50,373 nucleotides of DNA from Bacteroides caecigallinarum (GTDB lineage Bacteria > Bacteroidota > Bacteroidia > Bacteroidales > Bacteroidaceae), in the NCBI RefSeq assembly GCF_021531075.1, contig NZ_JADYTJ010000021.1, positions 1-50,373 of the forward strand. The letters run 5' to 3'. Within the stretch, counting starts at the first letter, position 1; every line of letters begins with the position of its first letter. Both the position numbers and the translations under genes were made by a program. Shown in pieces: positions 16,902-25,868 of this stretch. The notes beneath the pieces are model-generated. The model did no database searches. It was not told the origin of the DNA and saw only the letters and a program-made list of their open reading frames with translations.

Positions 16902-17744
16902 ATGCCATTTCTGAGAAACTTGATTAAAGGACCTATAGGAGTATTTGATTCCGGCTACGGCGGACTGACTATACTGAAAGAAATAAGAAAAGCATTACCC
17001 GAATATGATTATCTGTATTTGGGCGACAATGCGCGTACACCATACGGAACACGCTCGTTCGAAGTAGTGTACGAGTTTACTCTTGAAGCGGTGGTCAGAC
17101 TGTTCGAAATGGGATGTCCACTGGTGATACTGGCATGTAACACTGCATCTGCTAAAGCCTTGAGAAGCATACAGCAGAATGACCTGCCTTATCTGGACAA
17201 TTCAAGGCGTGTGCTTGGAGTTATCAGACCTACGGCAGAAAGTATAGGAGAAGTCACAAAAAGCCGTCATGTGGGCATTCTGGCTACATCTGGCACTATC
17301 CGTTCCGAATCATACCCTATGGAAATAAAGAAACTGTTTCCGGACATAACAGTCACCGGTGTAGCTTGCCCGATGTGGGTTCCTCTGGTGGAAAACAAGG
17401 AATACGATTCAGAGGGTGCAGACTTCTTCGTAAAAAAATATATCAACGAACTGTTAAGCAGGGATAAAGACATTGATACAATAGTGCTGGGATGTACACA
17501 TTATCCTCTGCTGCTGGACAAAATCAGGAGGTTCACTCCCGAAGGCATAAACATAATAACGCAGGGAGAATATGTAGCTGCCAGTCTGAAGGATTATCTC
17601 AGCAGACATGATGAGATAGCCACAAGATGCACCAGAAACAGTAAATGCGAGTTTCTTACTACGGAATCAGTAGAAAAATTCAAGGAATCGGCATCGATAT
17701 TCCTGCATGAAGATGTGGAAGTAAGGAGTATAACTCTTGAATAA
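16902..17744 (+). CDS. murI: glutamate racemase
   Basis: MurI converts L-glutamate to the D-glutamate of peptidoglycan. The 280-residue product (start at ATG 16902; the GTG at 16866 lies inside the terminator hairpin) has the N-terminal GVFDSGYGGLTIL with Asp16-Ser17, and the two catalytic cysteines Cys79 (LACNTAS) and Cys198 (LGCTHYPLL). Length is normal. It converges with the LolC/E-type gene with only 3 bp between stop codons, so transcripts from both sides must overlap. Confidence 0.95.
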   Translation: MPFLRNLIKGPIGVFDSGYGGLTILKEIRKALPEYDYLYLGDNARTPYGTRSFEVVYEFTLEAVVRLFEMGCPLVILACNTASAKALRSIQQNDLPYLDNSRRVLGVIRPTAESIGEVTKSRHVGILATSGTIRSESYPMEIKKLFPDITVTGVACPMWVPLVENKEYDSEGADFFVKKYINELLSRDKDIDTIVLGCTHYPLLLDKIRRFTPEGINIITQGEYVAASLKDYLSRHDEIATRCTRNSKCEFLTTESVEKFKESASIFLHEDVEVRSITLE

Positions 17745-17747
17745 CCC

Positions 17748-18971
17748 TTATAGCAAACGACGACTTAGATATCTGACCGGATACCATACAGAGATAAATC
17801 CTACAATCAGCACAGTGACAAATACGAGCACCACATCCCATGCATGCACACTTACAGGATAGGCGTCGACAATAAAGCTACCGGCACTACCTAAGGATAT
17901 TATACCATATTCCTGCTGAATAAGGCATAAAGCAAGCCCTATGACAACTCCTGATACTGCGCCTATGAAGGAAATCATTCTACCTTCGAAAAGGAATATA
18001 CGCACTATCTGACTGTCGGAAGCACCAAGATTGCGCAATGTCTGTACGTCGTTTTTCTTATCAATAATAAGCATTGAAAGCGAACCGATAACATTGAAAC
18101 ATGCTATCATAAGTATGAATACAAGAAAAATATAAGAAATGAGTTTCTCTATTTCCATTATTCTGAAAGTATCGGCCTGCTGTTCGTAACGGTTCTGAAC
18201 ACGGAAATCATCACCTAATTTCTCTTTAAGTTTTTTTATTACGGCATTTTCATCTGCCCCGGGAGTAAGTCGGAGGTTGACTGCTGAAACTTCGTTGGTA
18301 TACTGAAAAAGACGACGTGCGAAGCCAATCGAAGTTATAATATACGAAGCATCGTATTTCTCCTGATTTACTGTAAATGTCAGTCCGGAAGAGAAGAGCT
18401 GGTCGCTTACGAAACTGCTCATAGGATTGGACATATTTATACGGCTTCCACGTTTGGGAGCATAAATTTCAAGCGGATCGAGAAAACGAATTCCGGTACC
18501 TAATGTTGACAATAACTGAAGACCGGGAATAGCATAGTCAGCAACCTCATCGTGAAGTAAAAGGTCTCCCCTGCCAAACAGTATACTGTCTATAGGAGTC
18601 AACGTGTCAAAATTATCTTCCACTCCCTTTATTACAGCCATTACCTGACGGCCTTTGTATTGCACCATAGCATTGTCTTCTACCGATTCTGAATACACAG
18701 CAATCTCCGGCATCGTCCTGATTTCGGCAAATAACTGTTCGCTTCCGTCAAAAACCTTACCTCTGACGGATGTAATCTTTATCTGCGGATCAAATGCTGT
18801 AAAAAATGTAGCTACCATATCCTGAAAGCCGTTAAAAACAGAAAGTGTGCAGACCAAGGCCAGTGTGGCCAAAGCGACTCCGCACACAGATATAGCAGAA
18901 ATTACATTTATGGCATTATGCGATTTCTTTGAGAACAGATACCTTTTAGCAATAAAAAAAGGGAAATTCAC
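17748..18971 (-). CDS. LolC/LolE-type ABC transporter permease (FtsX domain)
   Basis: A 407-residue inner-membrane protein. It starts with the LolC/E-like FIAKRYLFSKKSHNAINVIS and the first membrane helix (about 20-45), followed by a large periplasmic domain (about 50-270), three more helices around 275-300, 325-350 and 370-395, and the FtsX signature NLGASDSQIVRIFLFEGRMI near 318-337. Such permeases, with a LolD-type ATPase, release lipoproteins from the inner membrane towards the outer membrane; the ATPase is not encoded here. It follows rbfA by 31 bp at the end of the leftward aroQ-pyk-methyltransferase-rbfA run. Confidence 0.88.
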   Translation of the reverse strand: MNFPFFIAKRYLFSKKSHNAINVISAISVCGVALATLALVCTLSVFNGFQDMVATFFTAFDPQIKITSVRGKVFDGSEQLFAEIRTMPEIAVYSESVEDNAMVQYKGRQVMAVIKGVEDNFDTLTPIDSILFGRGDLLLHDEVADYAIPGLQLLSTLGTGIRFLDPLEIYAPKRGSRINMSNPMSSFVSDQLFSSGLTFTVNQEKYDASYIITSIGFARRLFQYTNEVSAVNLRLTPGADENAVIKKLKEKLGDDFRVQNRYEQQADTFRIMEIEKLISYIFLVFILMIACFNVIGSLSMLIIDKKNDVQTLRNLGASDSQIVRIFLFEGRMISFIGAVSGVVIGLALCLIQQEYGIISLGSAGSFIVDAYPVSVHAWDVVLVFVTVLIVGFISVWYPVRYLSRRLL

Positions 18972-19002
18972 GATGAATCTGTTTTTAATATAGAAAGACA
19001 GA

Positions 19003-19338
19003 TTAGTCTTTCAGAAGTTTGTCAATCTTTTCAACGTAATCCAGTGAATCGTCGATGAAGAACTTCAGTTCCGGTATTATACGTAACTGATGGCGAACAC
19101 GGTTGCCAAGTTCGTAACGGATAGACTTCATATTATCATTGATATTCTTTACTATCTCCTCTCCTCTTTCAGAAGGGAAAACGCTCAAGTATGCACGCGC
19201 ATAGCTCATATCAGGACTGATTCTTACTATGCTGACAGAAACAAGCACACCCGGCATTGATTTTGTCTGAACCAGAAACATCTCACTCAATTCTTTCTGA
19301 ATGAGTCTGGCTATTTTGTTTTGTCTGGTAGTTTCCAT
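19003..19338 (-). CDS. rbfA: ribosome-binding factor A
   Basis: RbfA assists late maturation of the 30S subunit, in particular 16S rRNA processing. The 111-residue protein shows the family pattern: an N-terminal helix TTRQNKIARLIQKELSEMF, the strand VSVSIVRISPDMSYARAYLSVFP, and the KH-like motif ELGNRVRHQLRIIPELKFFIDDSLDYVEKID near the C-terminus. Size fits. It lies 8 bp after the O-methyltransferase stop codon. Confidence 0.94.
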   Translation of the reverse strand: METTRQNKIARLIQKELSEMFLVQTKSMPGVLVSVSIVRISPDMSYARAYLSVFPSERGEEIVKNINDNMKSIRYELGNRVRHQLRIIPELKFFIDDSLDYVEKIDKLLKD

Positions 19339-19346
19339 ATTATCTC

Positions 19347-19988
19347 TTATTTTTTTCTTATTATGGTAAGCCCGTCGCGCATGGGCAGTATTACTTTTTC
19401 CACTCTCTCGTCGGTTGCTACCAAGTCATTGAATTTCTTTATTCCTATTGTCTGAAGGTCTGTGTGATGCGGATTTTCCTCAAGTACATGACCATCCCAA
19501 AGGGTATTGTCGGCCAGAATATATCCACCGTTGCGAAGTTGTTTGAGAATCATCTCGTAATACTCTACATAGTAACGTTTGTTGCCATCCATAAACACCA
19601 GATCAAACGTAATATCCATAGTAGGTACTATCTCCAGAGCATCACCTATATAAAACTTTATTTTGTCAGCGTATGGCGAATTTTCAAGCCACGGACGTGT
19701 AAAATCTTCCTGCTCGTCATTAATTTCGAATGTGTGGAGCATAGCTCCATCTTCAAGTCCTTCTGCCAGACAAAGGGCGGAATATCCGCTGTATGTACCT
19801 ATCTCAAGCACTTGTTTCGGACGAATCATCTGTACAAACATTTTCAACATTCGCCCCTGAAGATGTCCGGAAGCCATACGGGGACGCAGTAGTTTCACAT
19901 GCGTCGCCCGATATAATGCTTTCAGATATTCTCCTTCTTCATCAATATGACGAAGTATATAATCGTCCAGTGCGTCCGTTTCTTTCAT
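19347..19988 (-). CDS. SAM-dependent O-methyltransferase (class I, catechol-type family)
   Basis: The 213-residue protein belongs to the methyltransferase-3 group. The SAM-binding block VLEIGTYSGYSALCLAEGL lies at about 60-78, an acidic loop THEFINDEQ-like segment follows, and LVFMDGNKRYYVEYYE at about 129-144 carries the metal/substrate Asp. ADNTLWDGHV near 160 completes the family pattern. Substrates in bacteria are mostly unknown; small catechol-like molecules or tRNA (TrmR-like wobble methylation) are both possible. It sits 6 bp downstream of pyk and upstream of rbfA, a translation-related context that mildly favours the TrmR-like role. Confidence 0.85.
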   Translation of the reverse strand: MKETDALDDYILRHIDEEGEYLKALYRATHVKLLRPRMASGHLQGRMLKMFVQMIRPKQVLEIGTYSGYSALCLAEGLEDGAMLHTFEINDEQEDFTRPWLENSPYADKIKFYIGDALEIVPTMDITFDLVFMDGNKRYYVEYYEMILKQLRNGGYILADNTLWDGHVLEENPHHTDLQTIGIKKFNDLVATDERVEKVILPMRDGLTIIRKK

Positions 19989-19994
19989 TATTGA

Positions 19995-21455
19995 TTATAA
20001 GTAACGGTTTTTGTTTGGAAGAACATAGTCATCTGCATGTTCAAGGACATCGTTCACCTGATTGATTTCAAGGAATGAAGTCTTTGTTCCTGCCTTACCA
20101 CTACTCAAATATGCCACCATGTCGTTGCCTGAAAGAACGCCGTCGGTGATAAGCTTGCGGAGAGCAGTGAAGTAGTATTCCTGACCGTTTGCTTTTTCCG
20201 GCATATAGATAGCCTCAACACCGTATGAAAGAGCAAGATGACGCATAGTTTTTTCCTTATAACAGATAGCCAATACAGGATGTTTTCCACGATAAGCTGC
20301 AAGGCTACGAGCTGTCAAACCGCTGAAGCTGTCGGTGATAATAGCATGTATAGGCATTAGATTAGTGGCACGTACTGCTGATTTTGCAAGGAATCCTGTG
20401 ACATCGGCATTTTCCGCAGTAAGACGTATCTGAATATCGTTCTCTTCCATTTTATCTTTTTCAGCCTGGGCTGCAATCTTAGTCATAGTCTTAACAGCCT
20501 CTACAGGGTATTTTCCGTATGCAGTTTCACCACTAAGCATCAACGCGTCTGTACGATAATAAATTGCATTTGCAATATCAGTTACTTCGGCACGTGTAGG
20601 ACGTGGATTGTTTATCATTGTGTGAAGCATCTGAGTAGCAACGATAACCGGCTTACGTGCAAGAATACATTTCTTGATTAACTGACGCTGTATACCAGGG
20701 ATACGTTCCTGAGCAACTTCTATACCCAAGTCACCACGGGCAACCATCACGCCGTCTGCAACTTCAAGTATTTCATCTATATTATCTACACCTTCCTGAT
20801 TTTCAATCTTCGCGATAATCTTAATGTCACTGTTATGTGCATCAAGTATTTCACGTATATCCATAACGTCCTGACGGTTACGAACGAAAGAGTGAGCGAT
20901 AAAGTCAATATCTTTTTCAATTGCATAAAGGATATTGTTACGGTCCTTTTCAGTCAGTGAAGGAAGATTGATTCTAACTCCAGGAACGTTCACACTCTTA
21001 CGGTTTCCAAGCGTAGCATCGTTCTGCACTTCGCAGAATAAAGTTGTTTCATTCTTGTCGACAACAGTCAAAGCCAAATCACCATCATCGATAAGAACAG
21101 AAGCTCCTATAGACAAGTCATGAACGAAATTCTTATATGTTACCGCGATGCATTCACGTGTAGTTTCCTGATCCGGATTACCTACAATCTGCACTTTATC
21201 ACCAATTTTAAAATCGATAGGACCTTCAGCACTAGCTGTTGTACGAACCTCAGGGCCCTTAGTGTCCATAAGGATTGCAATACGGTTAGATACTTCGCGC
21301 ACATTGGATATCAACTTTTCAAAACCTTCACGGCTGGCATGTGCTGTGTTCATACGAACAACGTTCATACCTGCATTAAAAAGATCTCTGATAAAATCCA
21401 CTTCACAGCGCAAATCTGAAATGGACGCAACGATTTTTGTTTGTTTAAGCATCAT
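19995..21455 (-). CDS. pyk: pyruvate kinase
   Basis: The enzyme converts phosphoenolpyruvate and ADP to pyruvate and ATP in glycolysis. The 486-residue protein has the N-terminal TKIVASISD, MNTAHASREGF where many kinases read NFSHG, the central barrel with IIAKIENQEGVDNIDEIL and VMVARGDLGIEV, the KPVIVATQMLHTM segment, and the C-terminal regulatory domain starting about 350. The active-site RSFVRNRQDV-type segment reads IAHSFVRNRQDV. Two adjacent ATG codons exist at 21455 and 21452; I chose the first because relatives start with one extra residue before LKQTK. Confidence 0.95.
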   Translation of the reverse strand: MMLKQTKIVASISDLRCEVDFIRDLFNAGMNVVRMNTAHASREGFEKLISNVREVSNRIAILMDTKGPEVRTTASAEGPIDFKIGDKVQIVGNPDQETTRECIAVTYKNFVHDLSIGASVLIDDGDLALTVVDKNETTLFCEVQNDATLGNRKSVNVPGVRINLPSLTEKDRNNILYAIEKDIDFIAHSFVRNRQDVMDIREILDAHNSDIKIIAKIENQEGVDNIDEILEVADGVMVARGDLGIEVAQERIPGIQRQLIKKCILARKPVIVATQMLHTMINNPRPTRAEVTDIANAIYYRTDALMLSGETAYGKYPVEAVKTMTKIAAQAEKDKMEENDIQIRLTAENADVTGFLAKSAVRATNLMPIHAIITDSFSGLTARSLAAYRGKHPVLAICYKEKTMRHLALSYGVEAIYMPEKANGQEYYFTALRKLITDGVLSGNDMVAYLSSGKAGTKTSFLEINQVNDVLEHADDYVLPNKNRYL

Positions 21456-21483
21456 AATAAAAAACTATTATACCTGTTTTACA

Positions 21484-21906
21484 CTATTTCGAATTAATAA
21501 AAGCCTCTACTGCCAACCGGTAAGAATCAAGACCAAATCCACATATCACTCCACGGCATGCACACGAAATCATAGATTTATGTCTGAACTCTTCCCTGGT
21601 ATGAACATTCGATATATGGACTTCTATGGCAGGAGTAGTAACTGCACGTAAAGCATCTTGCAATGCTATAGAAGTATGCGTATAGGCACCGGCATTCAGG
21701 ATAATGCCATCGTATGAGAATCCAACTTCATGGATTTTGTTAATCATTTCACCTTCTATGTTAGACTGATAATAATCGAACTCTATCTCCGGATATTGAA
21801 GAACAAGCTTATTGTAATACTCTTCAAAAGAAACAGCTCCGTAAATAGAAGGTTCACGTTTCCCTAATAAATTAATATTGGGACCATTGATTATTTGTAT
21901 TCGCAT
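21484..21906 (-). CDS. aroQ: type II 3-dehydroquinate dehydratase
   Basis: The enzyme removes water from 3-dehydroquinate in the shikimate pathway. The 140-residue product is typical of the small type II family: IINGPNINLLGKREPSIYG with the catalytic Tyr22 at the start, the NAGAYTHTS loop near 71-79, and VHISNVHTREEFRHKS (His97, His102) near 96-111. It is the first gene of the leftward run and diverges from xerD with 64 bp between start codons; pyk follows 28 bp downstream. Confidence 0.95.
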   Translation of the reverse strand: MRIQIINGPNINLLGKREPSIYGAVSFEEYYNKLVLQYPEIEFDYYQSNIEGEMINKIHEVGFSYDGIILNAGAYTHTSIALQDALRAVTTPAIEVHISNVHTREEFRHKSMISCACRGVICGFGLDSYRLAVEAFINSK

Positions 21907-21931
21907 TGTTTATTGCAATATAAACTTTTTG

Positions 21932-21939
21932 TATCTTTG
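21932..21939 (+). promoter_or_regulatory. xerD promoter (-7 box), overlapping the aroQ promoter
   Basis: TATCTTTG on the plus strand, 31 bp before the xerD ATG. It forms a perfect inverted repeat with the opposing box at 21953-21960. Confidence 0.6.
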
Positions 21940-21952
21940 TAATAATATGGTG

Positions 21953-21960
21953 CAAAGATA
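21953..21960 (-). promoter_or_regulatory. aroQ promoter (-7 box), overlapping the xerD promoter
   Basis: TATCTTTG on the minus strand, 46 bp before the aroQ ATG and 13 bp from the opposing box. Expected start points of the two promoters nearly coincide near 21946. Confidence 0.6.
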
Positions 21961-21970
21961 ATAAAAAAGT

Positions 21971-22888
21971 ATGAATAAAAAGGAAGTAAACGGACAAATT
22001 ATAATAAAGTATAAGCAATATCTGAGATTAGAGAAGTCTCTATCAGGCAACACAATCATGGCTTATATAGGAGATTTAGAAAAACTATTATCTTTTTTAG
22101 CCACAGACGGCATAGACATACTGGACGTAACTATTGATAATCTTGAAAATTTCATTGCCGGATTAAGAGACATAGGCATCCATGCACGATCACAAGCAAG
22201 GATTTTATCTGGCATTCGGTCATTCTTTCATTTTCTTGTCATTGAGGACTACATAGAGCAAGACCCATCGGAATTACTGGAGTCGCCCAAGATAGGGAAA
22301 CATCTCCCGGACATTCTCAGTGTGGAAGAAATAGACAGCCTGATTGGAGCCATTGACAGAAGTACTAGAGAAGGACAAAGGAATTGTGCAATATTAGAGA
22401 CACTTTACAGCTGCGGGTTGCGTGTTTCGGAACTTTGCAATCTGAAAATCTCGGATTTATATCTCAATGAAGGATTTATAAAAGTCGAAGGTAAAGGCAG
22501 CAAACAAAGACTGGTACCCATATCCCCAAAAGCTATCAAAGAAATAGGTTTTTACTTCGAAACCAGAGGCGAGGGACTGATAAAGCCGGGATATGAAGAC
22601 TTTCTGTTCATCAGCAGATTCGGAAGAAACATTTCAAGAATAATGGTATTCCATATCATCAAAGAGTTGTCCGATAAGATAGGGCTTAAAAAAAACATCA
22701 GTCCGCACACATTCAGACATTCCTTTGCAACACACTTACTGGAAGGAGGAGCAAACCTAAGGGCAATCCAAAGTATGTTAGGACACGAGAGTATCGGTAC
22801 AACTGAAATTTACACTCACATAGACAGCAGTAAACTTAAAGAAGAAATAATCAGGCACCACCCTCGAAATAACAAAAAATTACCATAA
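21971..22888 (+). CDS. xerD: tyrosine recombinase XerD-like (chromosome dimer resolution)
   Basis: Xer recombinases act at dif to separate chromosome dimers before division. The 305-residue protein has the full catalytic set: Arg151 (CGLRVSEL), Lys175 (VEGKGSKQR), His246 and Arg249 (SPHTFRHSFATH), His272 (LGHESI) and nucleophile Tyr281 (TEIYTHID). The N-terminal core-binding domain spans about 8-95. Length and the residues match XerC/D rather than element integrases such as the one near position 1000. It stands alone, diverging from aroQ, as expected for a housekeeping Xer. Confidence 0.93.
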   Translation: MNKKEVNGQIIIKYKQYLRLEKSLSGNTIMAYIGDLEKLLSFLATDGIDILDVTIDNLENFIAGLRDIGIHARSQARILSGIRSFFHFLVIEDYIEQDPSELLESPKIGKHLPDILSVEEIDSLIGAIDRSTREGQRNCAILETLYSCGLRVSELCNLKISDLYLNEGFIKVEGKGSKQRLVPISPKAIKEIGFYFETRGEGLIKPGYEDFLFISRFGRNISRIMVFHIIKELSDKIGLKKNISPHTFRHSFATHLLEGGANLRAIQSMLGHESIGTTEIYTHIDSSKLKEEIIRHHPRNNKKLP

Positions 22889-22977
22889 ACACCGTAAAAA
22901 CTATAACTTTTAAACATTTTTCATTTGTTATTGCATAAAAAAAGAACAAAAAATAGATTAAGCTATATCTTTTTTCG

Positions 22978-22985
22978 TATCTTTG
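22978..22985 (+). promoter_or_regulatory. promoter of the TPR lipoprotein gene (-7 box)
   Basis: TATCTTTG, 62 bp before the start codon. The leader that follows is very AT-rich, as in strongly expressed Bacteroides genes. Confidence 0.6.
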
Positions 22986-23046
22986 TCCCGACTGAACTTA
23001 ATATAAAACAAATTATATAATTATACAAACCTAATTTTTTAAAATC

Positions 23047-24720
23047 ATGATTAAGAAGTTGTATTTGCCTATCGTGGCATTATTAGTTCTTGCTTTCTCT
23101 TCATGTAGCAAGATGGGAGAATTGTCTTCTGACTACTTCACAACAAATCCTGAAGTTCTCGAAGCTGTTGGAGGTAAAGTTCCTGTAACTATCACAGGTA
23201 AGTTCCCTGAAAAGTATTTCAAGAAAAGCGCAACCGTAGAAGTTACTCCGGTTCTAAGATGGGAAGGTGGCGAGGCTAAAGGACAGCCAGCTATGTTCCA
23301 GGGTGAAAAAGTTCAAGGTAATGACCAGACTATCTCTTACAAGGCAGGTGGTACTTACACTATGAAAGCTTCTTTCGACTATGTTCCAGAAATGGCTAAA
23401 TCTGAACTTTACCTTGATTTCAAAATCAAGAAAGGTAGCAAAGAATATACTATCCCTTCTGTAAAAATTGCTGATGGTGTAATCGCTACTTCAGAACTTC
23501 CTACAGTTACTTCTGCAAATGCAGCAACATCTACAGATGCATTCCAGCGTATCATCAAAGAAGCTAAAGAAGCTCAGATCATGTTCTTGATCCAGCAGGC
23601 CAACCTTCGCTCAAGCGAATTGAAATCTGAAGGTATCAAAGATTTCCACAAACAGGTAGCTATCGTTGCTGGCGACACTAAGAACTACAAACTTAACAAC
23701 ATTGAAATCTCTGCTTATGCTTCACCAGATGGTGGTGTTAAACTGAACACAGGATTGGCTGAAAATCGTCAGAACAACACTGAAAAATACATGAAACAGC
23801 AGTTGAAGAAAGGAAAGATTGAAACAACTGTAGATACTGAATACACAGCTCAGGACTGGGAAGGTTTCCAGGAATTGGTTTCTAAGTCAAATATCCAGGA
23901 CAAAGACCTTATCTTGCGTGTTCTTTCTATGTATCAGGATCCGGAACAGCGTGAAACTGAGATCAAGAACATTTCTTCAGTTTACAAGACTTTGGCTGAC
24001 GAAATTCTTCCTCAGTTGCGTCGTGCACGCTTGACTGCTAACTATGACGTTATCGGCCGTAGCGACGAAGAAATCAACGCTGCATTCGATACTGACGCTT
24101 CTTCATTGAGCGTAGAAGAACTTCTTTATGCTGCTACTTTGACTAACGACAATGCTCGCAAAGAAGCTATCTACAAGAAAGCTATCGAATTGTATCCTAA
24201 CGACTACCGTGCTTACAACAACCTTGGTGAAATGGCATATGTTTCAGACAAAGCAACTGCTGAAAAATACTTCAAACAGGCTGCAAGCAAGAACGCTAAC
24301 GCTCCTGAAGTAAACACTAACCTTGGTTTGATTGAATTGTCTAAGGGTAATGTAGCTAACGCTGAAACATATCTTGCTAAAGCTACAGGTTCTAACACAG
24401 CAAACGAAGCTCTTGGTAACTTGTATATCAAACAAGGTCAGTACGACAAGGCTGTAGCTGCATTCGGTGATACTAAGACTAACTCTGCTGCTTTGGCTCA
24501 GATCTTGGCTAAGGACTACAACAAAGCTAAAAACACTTTGTCTGCAGTTAAGAACCCAGATGCTTACACAGACTATTTGATGGCACTTGTAGGTGCAAGA
24601 ACTAACAATGCTGATTTGGTTAAGACAAGTATGGCTAAGGTTGCACAGAAAGACGCTGCTCTTGCTGCTAAAGCTGCAAATGACCGTGAATTTGCTAAAT
24701 ATGCAAACGAAATCAAATAA
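23047..24720 (+). CDS. abundant TPR/OmpA-like lipoprotein
   Basis: A 557-residue lipoprotein (signal ends LAFSSC, Cys20). Residues about 25-160 form a beta-sandwich-like domain. About 215-345 carry an OmpA-like pattern (IEISAYASPDGGVKLN then AENRQNNTEKYMKQQL) that in related proteins contacts peptidoglycan. From about 355 to the end there are tetratricopeptide repeats, for example AIELYPNDYRAYNNLGEMAYV and APEVNTNLGLIELSKGNVANAETYLAKA. Codon use is strongly biased to GCT, AAC, GAA, GGT and CGT, unlike its neighbours, which marks a very highly expressed gene. It has its own promoter and a strong terminator. The likely role is structural, at the outer membrane-peptidoglycan interface; no enzymatic motif is visible. 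Confidence 0.85.
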   Translation: MIKKLYLPIVALLVLAFSSCSKMGELSSDYFTTNPEVLEAVGGKVPVTITGKFPEKYFKKSATVEVTPVLRWEGGEAKGQPAMFQGEKVQGNDQTISYKAGGTYTMKASFDYVPEMAKSELYLDFKIKKGSKEYTIPSVKIADGVIATSELPTVTSANAATSTDAFQRIIKEAKEAQIMFLIQQANLRSSELKSEGIKDFHKQVAIVAGDTKNYKLNNIEISAYASPDGGVKLNTGLAENRQNNTEKYMKQQLKKGKIETTVDTEYTAQDWEGFQELVSKSNIQDKDLILRVLSMYQDPEQRETEIKNISSVYKTLADEILPQLRRARLTANYDVIGRSDEEINAAFDTDASSLSVEELLYAATLTNDNARKEAIYKKAIELYPNDYRAYNNLGEMAYVSDKATAEKYFKQAASKNANAPEVNTNLGLIELSKGNVANAETYLAKATGSNTANEALGNLYIKQGQYDKAVAAFGDTKTNSAALAQILAKDYNKAKNTLSAVKNPDAYTDYLMALVGARTNNADLVKTSMAKVAQKDAALAAKAANDREFAKYANEIK

Positions 24721-24747
24721 TTAAACTACCAGTTACTTGATAGATAC

Positions 24748-24780
24748 AAAGGTCGGAACTCAGGTTCCGGCCTTTTTTTT
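24748..24780 (+). terminator. strong intrinsic terminator after the TPR lipoprotein
   Basis: AAGGTCGGAAC (24749-24759) pairs with GTTCCGGCCTT (24763-24773) with one G-T or mismatch position, followed by eight T residues in total. Confidence 0.88.
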
Positions 24781-24853
24781 GTAAATAAACTCAGACAAAT
24801 CACGCACATTACACCTTTTTTATGTATTTTCGCGCTAAACAAACAGATACTTT

Positions 24854-25861
24854 ATGAAACTAGTAATCAGATTTATATTTTTCTATTCCCTGCTCATCTT
24901 GACATCGTGCAGCGAAGACAACACATTCACACTAACCGGGGAATTGAGTAATAAAAAAGAGAAATACATAATAGCCATATACGACGACCCTATAGGTAAG
25001 GTGGACACGATAAAACTTACAGACGGAAAATTTGAATACTCTTTCATTCCTGACACCATAACCATATTCAGACTGGCCAACGACTCAGGTATAGCCCTAC
25101 CTGTTTTTGCAGATAAAGGCTGGGATGTAAATTTCAAGGGAAGTTTTGCCAACCCTCATATAAAAGGCGACGGTCCCAATGATGAGTTACAGCAATTCAG
25201 AGACAAAGTGCTGAAAGATACCATCAATAAATCTTCACTGGCAAAAGACTTTATTTTAAACAACAGAACTTCATATGCATCGGCATATATTCTCAACGAA
25301 TATTTTATCCAGGACAAAAATCCTGATATAAAAGAATTAAAAGAACTTATTGCACAAATAGACGGACACGTAAAAGACTGCAGAATTGTTGACATCATTC
25401 AAAAAAAGGTAGCCGAAAACAAGGAAGACAAGTCTGATTACATAAATTACTTTTCGTGCAAGGACCGTAAAGGAAAATACGTGTCATGGAGCAGTAAGGA
25501 CGAACAATACACGCTGGTGAACATCTGGGCATCATGGGATGAGAAGAGTATTGTAATCAGAGATTCACTGTATAACACTATAAAGACATTACCTGAAAAG
25601 GACTTCAGAGTTCTGAACATATCTATTGATTTCGACAAAAATGCCTGGGAAAAGGAATGCAAGAAAGATAACGAACAATGGATTGAGACATGCGATTTCA
25701 AAGGATGGGAAAATTCTGTTGTAAAACAATTAAACATCAACACACTTCCTTATAATATACTGGTAACAAAAAACAGGAAAATAATAACCACGTGCATCTA
25801 CGGAGACGAACTAAAAGAAAAAATAGAGAATCTGATACAAGAAAACAAAAAGAAGAAATAA
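24854..25861 (+). CDS. DUF4369/thioredoxin-fold lipoprotein lacking the CxxC cysteines
   Basis: A 335-residue lipoprotein (signal ends LILTSC, Cys19). An N-terminal DUF4369-like beta domain (about 22-115) is followed by a helical linker and a TlpA/AhpC-type thioredoxin fold (about 200-330). The active-site position reads NIWASWDEKSIVI: the two cysteines of the usual WASWCxxC are Asp229 and Ser232. The cis-proline segment TLPYNILV is kept. The fold is therefore probably intact but cannot do thiol-disulfide exchange. Relatives with cysteines act in periplasmic disulfide reduction. It precedes comM by 7 bp. Confidence 0.8.
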   Translation: MKLVIRFIFFYSLLILTSCSEDNTFTLTGELSNKKEKYIIAIYDDPIGKVDTIKLTDGKFEYSFIPDTITIFRLANDSGIALPVFADKGWDVNFKGSFANPHIKGDGPNDELQQFRDKVLKDTINKSSLAKDFILNNRTSYASAYILNEYFIQDKNPDIKELKELIAQIDGHVKDCRIVDIIQKKVAENKEDKSDYINYFSCKDRKGKYVSWSSKDEQYTLVNIWASWDEKSIVIRDSLYNTIKTLPEKDFRVLNISIDFDKNAWEKECKKDNEQWIETCDFKGWENSVVKQLNINTLPYNILVTKNRKIITTCIYGDELKEKIENLIQENKKKK

Positions 25862-25868
25862 AAACACT

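Noticed and set aside
21971..22888. xerD as integrase of a second mobile element
   Set aside because: All canonical Xer residues are present, the gene stands among housekeeping genes and no attachment repeats or cargo are visible.
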